Assembly: GCA_959347315.1 (NCBI GenBank)
Contig: OY365817.1
Coordinates: 684,501 to 748,500 of the forward strand
Direction of reading: 5' to 3'
DNA: 64,000 nt
From: Bimastos eiseni
Lineage: Eukaryota; Annelida; Clitellata; Crassiclitellata; Lumbricidae
Shown in pieces: positions 24,246 through 37,200 of the stretch (positions are counted from its first letter, which is position 1; every line of letters starts with the position of its first letter). Under the pieces are notes generated by a model, which ran no database searches, was not told where the DNA came from, and saw only the letters and a program-made list of their open reading frames with translations. The translations under genes were made by a program, and so were the position numbers.

Positions 24246-27200
24246 TAGTTCGAGTTGAATAAAATACTTGAATAGTGTGCCTCTTCTAGATCTCTTACCG
24301 TCAAATTGATACATGGAAACTGGGTTTTGTGAACACATGATATTTAGTGTTTAATTTTCAGAAAATATAAATCTTAGCCGCCCCATTTCCTTTTGTAAGT
24401 GTTTCTGTTACGTTTAATTACACTGAAAACTGAGTTGGTTTTTTAAATTGCTGTAATAAATTGCCATTTGATTATTTATCGTTTATCTATAACCTACGTG
24501 TATCTGGATGTCTGCATGCATAGGCCTAAGCAAATATTCCTTATAAGTATATAAGGTTTTATTTTTTGAACTATCTGTCTTTAGCCTATAGGCGTATTCA
24601 TTTTCTACAAATGCTAGTTAAGTAGTTTTCATAAACTTCAATCTAAATATTGGAAAGTATAGGCTATGGTGTTGCTGCAAGAAGTGAATTACGACGAATT
24701 ATATAATTTATTAATTTATTCGTTTATTGAACAGGCTGGCAAACTGCAGCAAGTTACATACATCAGAACATATCATATATACATGTAGGTCCGTATTGAC
24801 CTTTGTGTAACAGAATAGGGTGCCGAAAAGTAATTTTTGTGCACTTAGGTTAATCTTTATTAGATTATTAACTATTCAATGTAACTAAGGAAAGGCTGAG
24901 TTGCGCTATATAATTGTAGTATGATGTAGGCTCTTTGTATGGAAGGGAGCATGAGGATAGGAGCTGCACACGGGCGAGAAAGGTTTTGAACCCTATCTGG
25001 CTGTGACCGGCTAATCGAGAAGTTAGAGAAACTCCGGCTTTTATCATTGCGCTTTCGGCCGCCATTTGCATTATGGAGGTTGTGACTGAGTAATAGTTGA
25101 TCGGTCACCGGCACAAGAGTTTAGCGATGGTTAATAAGCTTTAGATGTCTCTATAGCGGCCAGTAAATAGTTACGAGGATTAATATGGCGCCGAAGCATT
25201 GCGAAGATTAATTGACTTTTGTGTAGTTCAATGTGTACATGTCATAGTGAGCCGCCTTAAGCAATTGTATGGCATTAATTGATTTGTTGTGACGCCTTTT
25301 CTTACGTTAAAAGATAGAAGTGTATTTCTGCATATTATTTCGTTATGACAGGAAGTTTATGATAATTTTAATAAAACGGCTTTGATTTAATTGGCTATCT
25401 GAAGGCGTCGTCATTATTAATAGTCAGTGCCAGATTAACTCTGGCGCACTTGCGCCAGGCCTTCTTTCGGGGGTAAATATTTAAAAAAACATTGAGAAAT
25501 CCGATTATCCGATCGAATTTGTTTATATAAGTCACAGTCCGGCTTATTTAAAATGTTTAATTTCTAAAACAAGCATTGCATATAAAATTTGGTGGCATTA
25601 TGAAAACAGGTCTTCTACAGTACTACTACTATAATGATGACGTACTAATTAATTGTGTACTGTAATGATGACGTATGACGTAATCAATTTATGCGCGGAT
25701 CGATCCCATCACCAAATAAAATATAGATATGCGTACGGTACAGACGACACAGTGTATGTTCCATGTAATATTATTATCTACTATTTAGTGTTTATGTAGC
25801 TGCTTATTTCTTTTTTTAATTTTTAAACAAACAAAATAAGTAGGCCTAAAGCAAATGAAGAAATTTGAGTCCGGTTGGCAGAAACGTCAAAGAAAACGCG
25901 AACTTGAAGAGGTAGGCAAACAGCAACGTGGTAGTATTGATAAATTTCTGGCAGTAAAAACACGAGAAGTGCCGCAATTTATAGATGGTGTTGACTCAGC
26001 GTCAGAAGCTGGATGCAGTTCAGCCTTAGGCCGCTCAGCAGTGTCAGCACTAATGCCAACAACAGACACCCTTGATTTCAGCAATGATATCATTGATATG
26101 CCTAAATCTGAAACTACCATAGATCTACCATTAAAACAAGAGAATCAATCTGTTGGAAACGTGCCACAAACAGATGCTGCTCTGTGGACTATAAATGAAG
26201 ATTTGGTCAGTTATTGGCTGCAGATGGGACCTGAACCATGTCGTAATCAAGATGGCATGTACTCTAAATCCATAAAACAACATGGAAGTAAAGTAAAATT
26301 GAATAGTACCAAAAGAAAACTAAACGATTCTGCTTATTTTACGATCACACCAAACGGGGAAAAATTTCTCAGACATTGGCTCTTGTATTCGCCATCAACT
26401 GGGCGCTTATTTTGTTTTGTTTGTAAACTTTTTATTTCAAGCAGCGCAAGTGCTCTTGCAAACCAAGGTTTTGATTCATGGGATCATATAAACAGACTTG
26501 CACATCATGAGCGATCAAGTGAGCACAGACTGACACTAACAACTTATGCAACACGTCTGTCAAAAGTACAGACTCTTGATAAGCATATTTATCAACAATT
26601 TGAAAATGAAAGAAGTTATTGGAGGGAAGTTTTAAGACGGGTTGTATCAACGGTTAAATTTCTTGCCTCACGTGGATTGGCACTTAGAGGATCAACAGAA
26701 ATATGTGGAAGTCCTGATAATGGTAATTTTTTAGGCTCTCTTGAATATCTTGCAGAATATGATCTGTTCATCGCTGCTCATATTAAAAAATATGGAAATT
26801 CTGGTCGTGGTACAGCATCTTACTGATCTTCTACAACATACGAAGAATTCATCGCTCTTATGGCTGGAAAAGTTATTAAAACAATAACATCTTAAATTCA
26901 AGCAGCTAAATATTTTTCATTCAGTGTCGACTCAAAACCAGATATTTCTCACACTGATCAGCTAACGTTCACAGTAAGGTATATACAGAGCAATGGTGAA
27001 CCAGTTGAACGATTTTTGAAATTTGTCCAATTTCATCTCATACTGGTCTTCATCTGTTTGAAATCATTTCAAGCACATTTCATGATATTGAAATTAATAT
27101 ATGGATGATTGCAGAGGACATATGACAATGCGGCAAATATGTCAGGAAAATATTCTGGAGTTCAAGCACGTGTTCTGGGAATAAACAAAACAGCTCCATA

Positions 27201-27482
27201 CATTCCCTGTATGGCTCACTCGCTAAATTTGTCTGGTACTGCTGCTGCCGAGTCGTGTACAGATGCACAAACATATTTTTCACTTGTTCAAAATTTATAC
27301 ACTTTTTTGTCAGGATCCACTTATAGGTGGGCTGAAGACCTACTATTCTGCCTGATCTATGACTGAGAATGCAGCGCAACGCGCTTTTGTGCAAGACTTG
27401 TCTTGTCAAAGCGCGTTATAAATGCCTAGTTGTATTGTATTGTAGGCAGAGACAGATAAAGATATAAAGACAAAGACATGAT

Positions 27483-27560
27483 GGTATGTATGTATGCATC
27501 TATGTATGTATGTATGTATGTATGTATGTATGTATGTATGTATGTATGTATGTATGTATG

Positions 27561-27594
<34 letters not shown>

Positions 27595-27958
27595 TCTATG
27601 TATGTATGTATGTATGTATGTATCTATGTATGTATGTATGTATGTATGTATGTATGTATGTGTATGTTTGATTGTTTGTGCATTGCGTGTATGTATGTAT
27701 GTGTGTGTATGTATGTCTGTATGTATGTATGTATGTGTATGTATGTATGTATGTATGTATGTATGTATGTATGTATGTATGTATGTATGTATGTGTGCGC
27801 ATGTATGTATGTATGTATATATGTGTGTGTGTATGTCTGTATGTATATATATGTGTGTGTATGTATGTATGTATGTATGTGTGTGCATGTATGTATGTAT
27901 GTATATATGTGTGTGTATGTATGTTTGTATGTATGTATGTATGCATGCATGTATGTAT
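27483..27958. repeat. (TATG)n microsatellite inside the hAT element
   Basis: About 470 bp of TATG/TATC/TGTG tetramers. It follows a SINE-like tail at 27370-27450 (AGCGCGTTATAAATGCC, then TAGTTGTATTGTATTGTA), suggesting that a SINE inserted in the transposon and its tail expanded. Long Tyr/Val/Cys/Met or His/Thr/Tyr open frames on both strands are artefacts of the tetramer. Confidence 0.95.
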
Positions 27959-28067
27959 TGACAGGGAGAGTTGCGGGGAGGGTTCTATCATCACCCTTTG
28001 TCAGGATGTCGAAAAGAAGGGCATGAAGTTCATATGCTCAGATGATGACGTGTTCGTAGCATATACG

Positions 28068-28070
28068 TAG

Positions 28071-28109
<39 letters not shown>

Positions 28110-28264
28110 GTATATATATATATATACGTTACAACGTATATATATATATATATACGTTACGGTACGTTACGGTATTTTACGACACGTTACGGTACGTTAC
28201 GGTATGTTACGGCACGTTACGGTATGTTACGGCATGTTACGGTATGTTACGGTACGTTACGGTT
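28068..28264. repeat. (TA)n tract and 10-20-bp ACGTTACGGT minisatellite
   Basis: A (TA)n run at 28073-28152, broken by ACGTTACAACG, is followed by units of GGTACGTTAC/GGTATGTTAC to 28264. It belongs to the block interrupting the hAT transposase. Confidence 0.9.
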
Positions 28265-29757
28265 GCTTGTATTCGCGTTGGCTCAGATCAGAAGTTTTGC
28301 TCTGGTGGAAATGACCGACTCGTGAAGCTTTGGTCGAAGTGATTCTGATGATTGTGCTGACCTTGTGGCCAACTTCTTTTCAGAAATTAGTCATATTTAT
28401 TAAACAATGTCTAGCATTGCTACAGAGTACAAATGTTCAAATCAAATTGTTGTCAGGATGCTTTTGATAAATTGTTTTTGTTTTTTTGAGTCTTAGAAAC
28501 AATGTCGTTCTTAGGAGTTACTGTTTAACTGCATCTACCGTGGTACTATTTTATGCTTGAAATGTAAAGGCTGGAAATATACTCCAATTTAGGCAAATTA
28601 TTAGTCTGTGCTGTCACTTGTGATGATGTGTTTGTCTCAGTGATAAGAAAATAATCACATTTCTTCAGCATCCAGAGGTTGCAAGTATTGTTTGCTCACA
28701 CTTTATCACAAAAAAACAATTATGGAGACTGCTAGGTTCAGTTCTAAGAGATGATCCAATGGCCAGAGAGGCAGAATACAATGACAAGCCAATAATTTCT
28801 GCAGTAAAACTAAAGACTTTGAAGAAAAACGAGCACGCCGCCCTAAACGTAAAGCTGATGACAGTGATGAAACAGCTGTTGTTTTTGACAGGCAAGGACA
28901 AGTTTAAAATTGACACATTTTAAGTCATAATTGATGCCATCGTCGCTGATTTGAGCCAAAGAATACAAGCCTATTCAGAAATTGATCGACGTTGTTCGCT
29001 TTTATATCGTGATGAAAGCAACAGCACTGAAACAACAGAGTCAATAAATTCATTTGTAGAATTTTATGCAGGTGATGTAAATAACGAACTTTTCAACGAA
29101 TGGATACAATGGCGCTCTTGTTTAAAACAACTTCCATCGACAGAAATAGGTACAGCAGTTACTCCACAAAAGATGCTGAATATAATGTACCGCTATAATC
29201 TGAAAGACGGCTTTCCAAATGTTTGTATTGCACTACGTATTTACTTAACTTTGCCTGTAAGTGGAGAAAGATCATTCAGTCATTTAAAACGCATAAAATC
29301 ATCTTTGAGGTCAACAATGGGCAAGGACAGATTGGCAAATTTAAATCTTTTGAACATTGAGTCGGAAATCTTGACAGATATCATTGATTCTTTCTCTACT
29401 TTAAAAGACTTTTAAACTCGACGAACATTTTTGAACAGTTGAACTGTAACAAGTCAAATTAAAAAATCTCCTATGATCCTATCACAGCTTCATTTTGTGT
29501 TCATAAATTATTAAAGTATGTTTTTCTATATAATTACTTTTTTCTCCATTTTTTTGATAATTTGATTGGATAGAGGGCCTACTTTAGTTTTGTTGCATTG
29601 TTTGCGCCAGGCCTCTAAAAAGTTAATCCGGCACTGTTAATAGTATAGGCCTCACTAAGTCCTGCAATTTGCCCTATGTAAAGTAGCGCGTTTGTATAGC
29701 ACCGTCGTCATCTTTATCTCGTCCAATTATCGCCTAGTTTAACCTAGAGTCTGTCGA

Positions 29758-30118
29758 ATGGAAAATAAGAACCCTGACGGTGAAGAGGGACCCATCGTCG
29801 CCCTCTGCCCGAGGATCGCGGAGGGAGGCATAGAAGAAGATTATATGAATCTTGAAGTCACTTTCAAGATGGCGTCGAGCGAAGGTTCGAAGGCGCCAGA
29901 AGGGGTGGAAGAGGCATCTGCCTCCTTGGACTTCTCCTTCCCTGGTGGGGAACCTCGTATGGAGGACGGGATGCCCAGGTATACCGAACTGCTCGACTGC
30001 CCCGATCATTCATTGACTTCTATAGCACCTCGATTAAATCCATTACGACAGCATGGTCGTCGCCGCAAGGAGTCCGCCACAATAGAACGACAGGCCGCTG
30101 AGCTAGCTCCTTGTCCGT
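29758..30118 (+). CDS. Candidate first coding exon of an unrecognised gene
   Basis: An ATG at 29758 opens about 120 codons (MENKNPDGEEGPIVALC ... ERQAAELAPCPW) ending at a plausible donor GTATGA at 30119. The stretch is markedly G+C- and CpG-rich against its surroundings, is acidic (EEG, EEDY, GVEEA) then basic (RQHGRRRKES), and has no domain I recognise. No downstream plus-strand exon was found before the NUP88 3' end at 31.3 kb, so the gene is either cut, continues antisense to NUP88, or this is a dead fragment. The hAT element ends 121 bp upstream of the ATG. Confidence 0.4.
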
Positions 30119-30162
30119 GGGTATGAAATATTAGCGATTTCATTTTCTTAGCTTTAGCTCTT

Positions 30163-30650
30163 GGGGCCCATCCATATAATGCGTAAGCAAAAAATCGAAT
30201 TTTCGGACCCCCTCTCTCTGTTGCACCGTGTACATTTCGTGGACCCCTCCCCTATGCGTACATAGGCCTACGTTTGAGCACCCCAGTGCAAAGGTTAAAT
30301 AGCTAAAACATCTATAAGACGTTAGCTGCACCACAGGCTATTTATTTTGTTAAGCATCAATTTAACAGCTTAAATTTGTTAACCCTTATGAAGAATTAAA
30401 ACTATCAACACGTGCATTTGAAACCGTTTTAATGCTAGGCCTATGTAAAATTGATTAAGCAGGAATATACAGTGTAGTCTGTGATTAGCTTTACCGTTCT
30501 GATTTTCATATTCTGTATTGCGGACGTCATAATTAGACAATTATATTTGCGTAAGTACATATTTTCTGGACCCCTCCCCATATTCCATTCGGCAAAATTG
30601 CCGAAATTTTAAGCACCCTTCTTGCGTACGTAATGTGGACATACCCTAAC
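30163..30650. mobile_element. MITE with imperfect inverted ends
   Basis: The left end GGGCCCATCCATATAATGCG, then TAAGC, is mirrored at the right by CTTGCGTACGTAATGTGG, then ACATACCC. Both ends carry a C-rich GGACCCC(T/C)CCC block just inside. There is no ORF. Superfamily not assigned; a related fragment is at 20998. Confidence 0.55.
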
Positions 30651-31139
30651 AAAACTTTCATTCACAGAGCTCATGTAGCACATTATCTTAAAAAATGCAT
30701 GGAATTGAAGAAACCTGGATTGTTTCGCTCACTCCAAATGGTCAATCTAACTGACACTGTTTCGATGTGTTTGTTGTATTTAATTTAACTATATTTTTAA
30801 AATATGAATAGTGAGTTGATAACTAAAGCAAATCTGAAATTTAGTGGTCTATATTAGCTTGGATGTTATTAATCAAACAACACCTGTGAATATGGTAATG
30901 CAGATTCAAAACGGTCTACACCGAAAAAGAGATAACACAATTAAATAAATGCTGCATCAATTATTTATTATATTATCATATAAATGCAAAAAAGAACAAA
31001 GAAACAGAAAGAGCAGTTTTATGACAAATCATGTTTTCTTCTGCTCACTTGCAAATATCTCACAACAGTTTTCCAAGACAGTTCTTTGGTTAAAGTAAGT
31101 ACTCAAATATATGTATCTAGGTTTCTGGAAGCAAAACAG

Positions 31140-31145
31140 TTTATT
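31140..31145 (-). terminator. Candidate NUP88 poly(A) signal
   Basis: AATAAA on the minus strand, 137 nt beyond the NUP88 stop codon. It is the first canonical hexamer downstream. Confidence 0.5.
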
Positions 31146-31281
31146 GATGAGATTTGTTAATGAACAGTTAATGAACAGATTTGCAGATAGACATGGGAAA
31201 GTCGTGCTATGAGCCAGAGGATGAATGTAGGTGAGACGATGAATGAAGCTCCAATAGGCATCTCCACGATTTCAACGAAGT

Positions 31282-34200
31282 CTAGGAGGCTAAGCCGACA
31301 TCAATTGTCTTAACCTGGTTCAGAAGCTTTGCAATTGCATCACCTCTGCAACAGAAAACATCAGAATAAACTTTAAAACAATGCAAAGTTAAAGTAAAGC
31401 ACAGCCTTGTGTATTCATCATCATCAAAATGATAAAGAAAATAAGCGCTAGTAAATAATCCAATAATTATCGAAACTTCAGTAGATGTTTGTTGCTAATC
31501 AAAGTTGGTCAGAATGTCACATTTCAGGATAATTGCAGTCAAAATCCAGAATGGTTATTCCATGTTAACTCAAACAGTGGTTCCACCTCATTAAGACTCT
31601 AAAGATTAATTGAAAATATTTATAAGATTATTAGAACAATCGGCATAAATCATTAAACTAGCCCAATGTAAAAAGCACACCTATGAAGACAGCAGTTTCA
31701 TGACTTACAGCTCCAGAGAAGGAACATAGTAAGGCTCCACTTAACTTCATGAAAAAACTATGATCCAAGACAGAAAAGTTTAATTTCATAGGATGCACTC
31801 ACTCTTTTGATAGCATCGACTTGAGACGTTGAGACTCTGAGCTGCCCAGTTCGCTTGGGGTGGTCCGCAAGGAACGCGATGGCGGGGTGCTGGTGAAGGA
31901 GTGGCGTAAACAGCCGTCCTGCAGAGACCGCGAAAGGTTCGGGTCTTCTTCGCCACTGAAGAGTCTTCTTTTTTGGTATTCTGCCTTATCTTTAACCTGA
32001 CATGGTAACAGTAACTTCAGATAAACTACACAACTTAAGATCAACTATACCTAGCCAGCTATTTAACACTTTCACTTCTTTATCCCAGAATTCCCTGTGC
32101 TGACCATGGGCTCTCAGGCAGAAAAACTGATAAATCAGTTTCTTGGGATGAGAGGGTCAATGAAGATCTGTATTGTTTTCCAAATCATGATAACCGTTAA
32201 AATGTGAACCCATCCTGCCAGAACTAAGACTTCTTGTGTATGGTCCATATCTATGGAATTGACTACCACCAGTTATCTGAACAAATAGTCTTTTCATGTC
32301 TTATGAATTGATGACTGAACACTTTAGCAACAAGAGCATACAGAAAGTGTTAGGGAAACCAATGCAACTCGTAGTCACAGTGTTAATAGTCAAAGGCCTC
32401 ATTTACTTAGCAATATAGAACCTATATATGACTATTTATATGAATGCATACATGCACGCATGTATATAAATATATACATATACATACATGTACACACAAA
32501 TACATTTATATTGATATGTATGCACGAATGCATGCTTATGCAATTTTCACATACATAATGTACATACATGCATAAATCTACATACATACATATATGGAAT
32601 GGGTTACCCCAAGAGCCTTTTGCCTAAAACCTTCTCATTTACATTCTACTCCTTACTGAGATTGCACTTTTTAGCTGTAGTCATCTCCAGGAGTGCCTCC
32701 GAGTAGATATCTTGAAGGGGCGCTATATCAAGTCGTATTGGTTGATTAATTGATATACATATATATACAAACTTACACATGGATACACCTACATAACAAC
32801 ATAATAATGCCTATGCATAAATCAATAAACCATTTTGGCTACTACTATGGCTAGAAATATAACGCTACAGAGGTCAGACAGGTGACGAGCAATTATGTTT
32901 ACACCCAGAAGACCACAGAAGGGTCATGACCATGTGTCTCAACATTCTTTTGACAGGAGAATCACGAGTGCCCATACAACGTAATGTTATGTGACACCAA
33001 CAACGTCATCACAGGCAACACACCGCAAGGAGGGTCAACGCACTCTGATAAGTGGACAGTCTGAAGATACCATAAACCACAGCTTGACAACAGTGAACTA
33101 TTGGTTCGTTTATGCACTGTTGGGGAGTCCAAATATGACCCAAACAAAAGTCCAGATAGATTAAGACCTATCTGGACTATAAAGTGCATTTTAGCCACCA
33201 CCCCCAATATCTAGATTAGGTCAGTAAATATTACTCTGAAATGTGGGGCATAAGTTTGCATCAACGACCTGTCAAGGATCGTTAAATGGAGTAACCTCAG
33301 CAGGTTCAAACATGCAGTCGTCAGATTACAGACAAAGAACACCACCAAAATGACAGTTGATAGCAAACATTAGCACCATGGCACCACTGTCTTAAGCATG
33401 GAGAAAGACAACACTAATTAGATGTATAAAGTAATGGATGCCTGGCATTGCTGCCAACAGTTGAAATAAATTCAACTCATGTGATAACTTGCTGTCATTC
33501 GTTCACGCTGTACTTGAAATCATACTGCATTGTTGTCAGATTAAAAATTAACAAAAATTATTATCATTATTTTAATTAGTGTCATTTAAATTTACAGATT
33601 TTAAGATCTAGGTGGATTTCATGTGGTAAAATAAAGCTACTAGGTCCTGAAATCCAAGACAGGTGAGAGTTGGAATGCAATGGTCACACTAACCTTCATC
33701 AGTTTTGATCTAAGCAGCTCCATGCTCTCGTTGACCTCTGTCAGTTCTTTATTCCAACCGATTTCCGCTTCGGAAAGAACCGGGACAAACGATTCAAAGC
33801 CACCCAATAGACGACTCAGTCTACATCAATCAACAAATTCATCTCTGCTACAAAATGAATCAATAATAATAATAAACATGTTAGTTTGAATTAAGATTAC
33901 ATGTTATATTAGAAATAGATGGGTCTGGGGCATCTCCCCCAGACATTCCCCCCCCCATAGGATAATTCCCCCGGAATATTCCACCATGTGAACTATTAAA
34001 ATAGTGCAATTAAATCTAGACAGCAAAACGAATTAGCATTTATTTTAATTTACACAATCTTTTAATCGAAAAGAAATCAAAGCAAGAAATTAGACAGCAA
34101 TACAAATGAACATTTATTTTAATTTAAACAATCTTAGACTTGAAAAGGAATCAAACACTAACGACCAAAAGATCTTCATTCGATTTCACCTTTGGTTTAC

Positions 34201-37200
34201 ATTCACTTAAAGCTGTCCCTGCACCTCTCCGACGTTCGGACTCATAACTAACGAGTTATTTGCTAATTTTTTTGTTTAACATAAACATAGCCGTTTAACG
34301 CAAATTTGTTCTTTCCAGGTATACTATCTACAGTTTCCACCTCCATCTCTTCGGATTTCTCGTCGAATAATTTCATGACAGATTATATAGCAACAGGCAG
34401 CAGGCTAACTAACAAAAGTTTGTTAAATATTTATCTAAAGCATCAAAGTGAGACACATTGGATTAAGTAAGATTGTTGGTTGTTCACCTGTTAACTATCA
34501 ATTAATTAAGCTGGTTGTGTTTTAACATCAAAACCGTTTTATGATCACAGAGGGGAAAAATCCGGGGAATTGTCCTATGGGAGGAAATGTCCGGGGGGAG
34601 ATGTCCGGGGGGAGATGTCTGGAACCCGAAATAGACAACACAAGTTTAACAGGAGTCGAATATAGCTGCATGACAGCTTGCAAGGCGTCCAGATGTCATG
34701 CTCATTTTAGCAGTTGCCCCCAAAGCAGTTGAAGGCTTAGTTAACCATATGGAGCTAGTTCGTATAACCTACGTTATGCTGATTTCTGTGCTAGGGTGCT
34801 CAACCATCACTATGACCAAATTTATCATTTATCAGAATCTATAATTAAATTATGCGCTGAAAATAATCATGCTAACTTAGAAACTTGTTCCATCCAGAAG
34901 TCCTTCTTTATAGGAAAAATTATATTCACTTCTATTGCAATTTTCTACTACCATAGTAAATGAGATGTGCCTGTGTAACTGACCGACTGAAAAGCTGTGT
35001 CTGTTGTTCAGAGGCCTCGTCAAACTTGTGTGTTAGATCTCTGGCCATATCATCCGCACATCGTCTCTTCTCATGCAATGCGTTCAGTTCTATCACCTGT
35101 TCCTCCTTTCGATCCCTCAACAGACGAACTCTGCAGCAAAAGAAATCCAAATGCAACCAATATCGCGAAAGAAATATTTGTCTGCATGGGAAGTTAAGCC
35201 CCAACCTCTAATTCGACAGTCAAGCACACGCTGACCACTATACAGCCTAACAATGCTACATGACCATTAAAAAAAATTGCCAATTTTCAACATCATGCTG
35301 TTATTGACATTACAATCATTTTGAGTAATCTGAAAAACTGAAAATAAATTAGACACTTTGTATATATGCAATACTGAATAAAATTATTAGACTATAGCAC
35401 ATATTTGTACATCAGCAATGATTATTTTTGCCAACACCGATTATATCAATTATTCTAACACCAGACCAGCGAGCGATAGGCTATCCCATTAGCAGTAATG
35501 TGTCATAATCTTAGAAATATATAATACATTCACCATAGGCACCAACTGACACAGCACAAAAGCAGATACAGATCAATTGCAACGGTCTGTTCCACAAGAC
35601 AGAAACACCCTAAAGAGGTTTATCCAGCTGACGGGAAAATATATTCAATCCCCCGTAGATGCGGTTATATAACCTCTCAATGAGATCACATAGATTTAAG
35701 TTGCCTTAAAAAGATTATCATAATTACAATTATACATCTAGCATCCTTTAAAAGAACATTAACCCTTTCTCAATTAAATTGCTTTTTTAAAGAAATGTAT
35801 GAAATTGATGGTACCTATGTTAGAACATATTCCCTCTTGCACAGCTGTGGTCATAACCCTTGAATGAGATCAGATAACTTTACCAAGCCTTCAAAAGATT
35901 ACCATGATTATAATTATACATATTGCATCCTTAATAAGATCGCTTACTGACTCTGCTTCGCATTAAGTTCCGTAGTTGGCTACAGAATGTACTGAATTAG
36001 TCTGGCTTGTTAAAATGACATTTGTGACAGCTCAGTAGAAACAAATAAATGAACTGATTGACTGATTTATTGATATTGAGCTGTGACCCAGTATCACCCT
36101 TGAATGTATTTCTATAGAAATGCGTTTGTACCTTCGTTGGATTTCCTCGCGAGCCTGGTCCTGCTTTGCGATGTACTGCTCGCGGAAGATCTGGGTCGCT
36201 CGACTCAGCAACTGGAAACACTCCTGGGAAGTCAGTTCCGAAGAGAAATTCGTTCTGTTAAAAAAAAAACATACAATTGAATAGTCCAAATCAAATGCCA
36301 AGAATGAACGAGTGCACATGGACTGCTATCGACCAGCTCCAAAGCCACCTGTCATAGCTACACATTAAAGACTGAACATGACGATATCTGGTCAACCGTA
36401 TCTAATTGTTGAAATGACAATTAATATCATGTCTAGCGTAGAGAGCGCCTCTGAGTAGATTTCTTGAAGACACGCTAGATCCAGTTAATCGAAAATAAAT
36501 AAATAACAGTGGAAAAGAATTCATTATTAATTAGTAAAATTTGTGACGCATGCAAGGTCATCCCGAAATGTTAATCTGAGGCATGGATAGTCAGTCACCA
36601 GGAGAATATGCACTTGCATTTCCAAATCATTGAAAGCCAAGAAGAAACAGTGAGTTTTGAGCTTTGCAAACGTTTGTAATATTGAAGTGTGTTTTTAAAT
36701 ATCAATAATGAATATGTTCAACACTAATCTTGAGCAAGCTAACAAAACACGATGTTTGGTCCATTTTTAGAAATCCCAAGATCTTGCCACATAAATACCA
36801 AGACTGGCCAAGAGTGTACTAAAAACCTAAAGTAACTGAAAGGATAAAGTTGCGATCAAACATGAAATGTGTTTTAATAATCACAAATTCACAAATAATT
36901 ATTTAAAAAATTCAAGTGAATTTGAGCTATGACGAGAGAGCGGCAGTCGATTCCATTCCTTAGGAATGAAAGAAAGCCCATAACTGTTTTGCATTGTGGC
37001 TCAGCTAAAGGACTCTTGATGATCCCATGCAACAAAGAGGGATGTAAGGAACTAGTAGAGCATTGGCCGTGGCTCTACGTGTGCGAGTGGAATCAACTTC
37101 CAATTTTCTGTGCATTGCTTTCCCTGATAAAGAAATTCCATCTGATAATTTAACACTTTTCACCAATACACAGTTACCAACCATAAGAGTGTAACCTACA

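Larger units (their letters stand above)
25855..29415 (+). pseudogene. hAT transposase, TTF-zinc-finger/DUF4371 type
   Basis: An open frame 25855-26823 holds a basic N-terminus, then a TTF-type zinc finger (CFVCKLF ... FDSWDHINRLAHHERSSEH) and a DUF4371-like region (EYDLFIAAHIKKYGNSG). It is cut by a TGA at 26824 and a TAA near 26893, then shifts frame. The core resumes with YDNAANMSGKYSGVQARV and PCMAHSLNLSG, is interrupted by the nested insertion, and restarts near 28285. The end (28951-29412) carries the hAT dimerisation domain: CIALRIYLTLPVSGERSFSH, LKRIKSSLRSTMGKDRL and NLNLLNIE. It resembles transposases related to ZMYM1-like genes. It cannot make a full protein. Confidence 0.9.
25417..29644 (+). 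mobile_element. hAT transposon with perfect 8-bp TSD
   Basis: The element 25425-29636 begins CAGTGCCAGATTAACT and ends AGTTAATCCGGCACTG (15 of 16 inverted bases match). It is flanked by the perfect duplication TTAATAGT at 25417-25424 and 29637-29644. A degenerate transposase lies on the plus strand. A repeat-rich block at about 27345-28285 is inserted in the coding part. The right end is about 120 bp from a candidate first exon at 29758. Confidence 0.93.

Noticed and set aside
27406..28070. Long Tyr/Val/Cys/Met and His/Thr/Tyr open frames up to 182 codons
   Set aside because: Translation of a (TATG)n microsatellite inside a dead hAT element. The same applies to 51275-51587.
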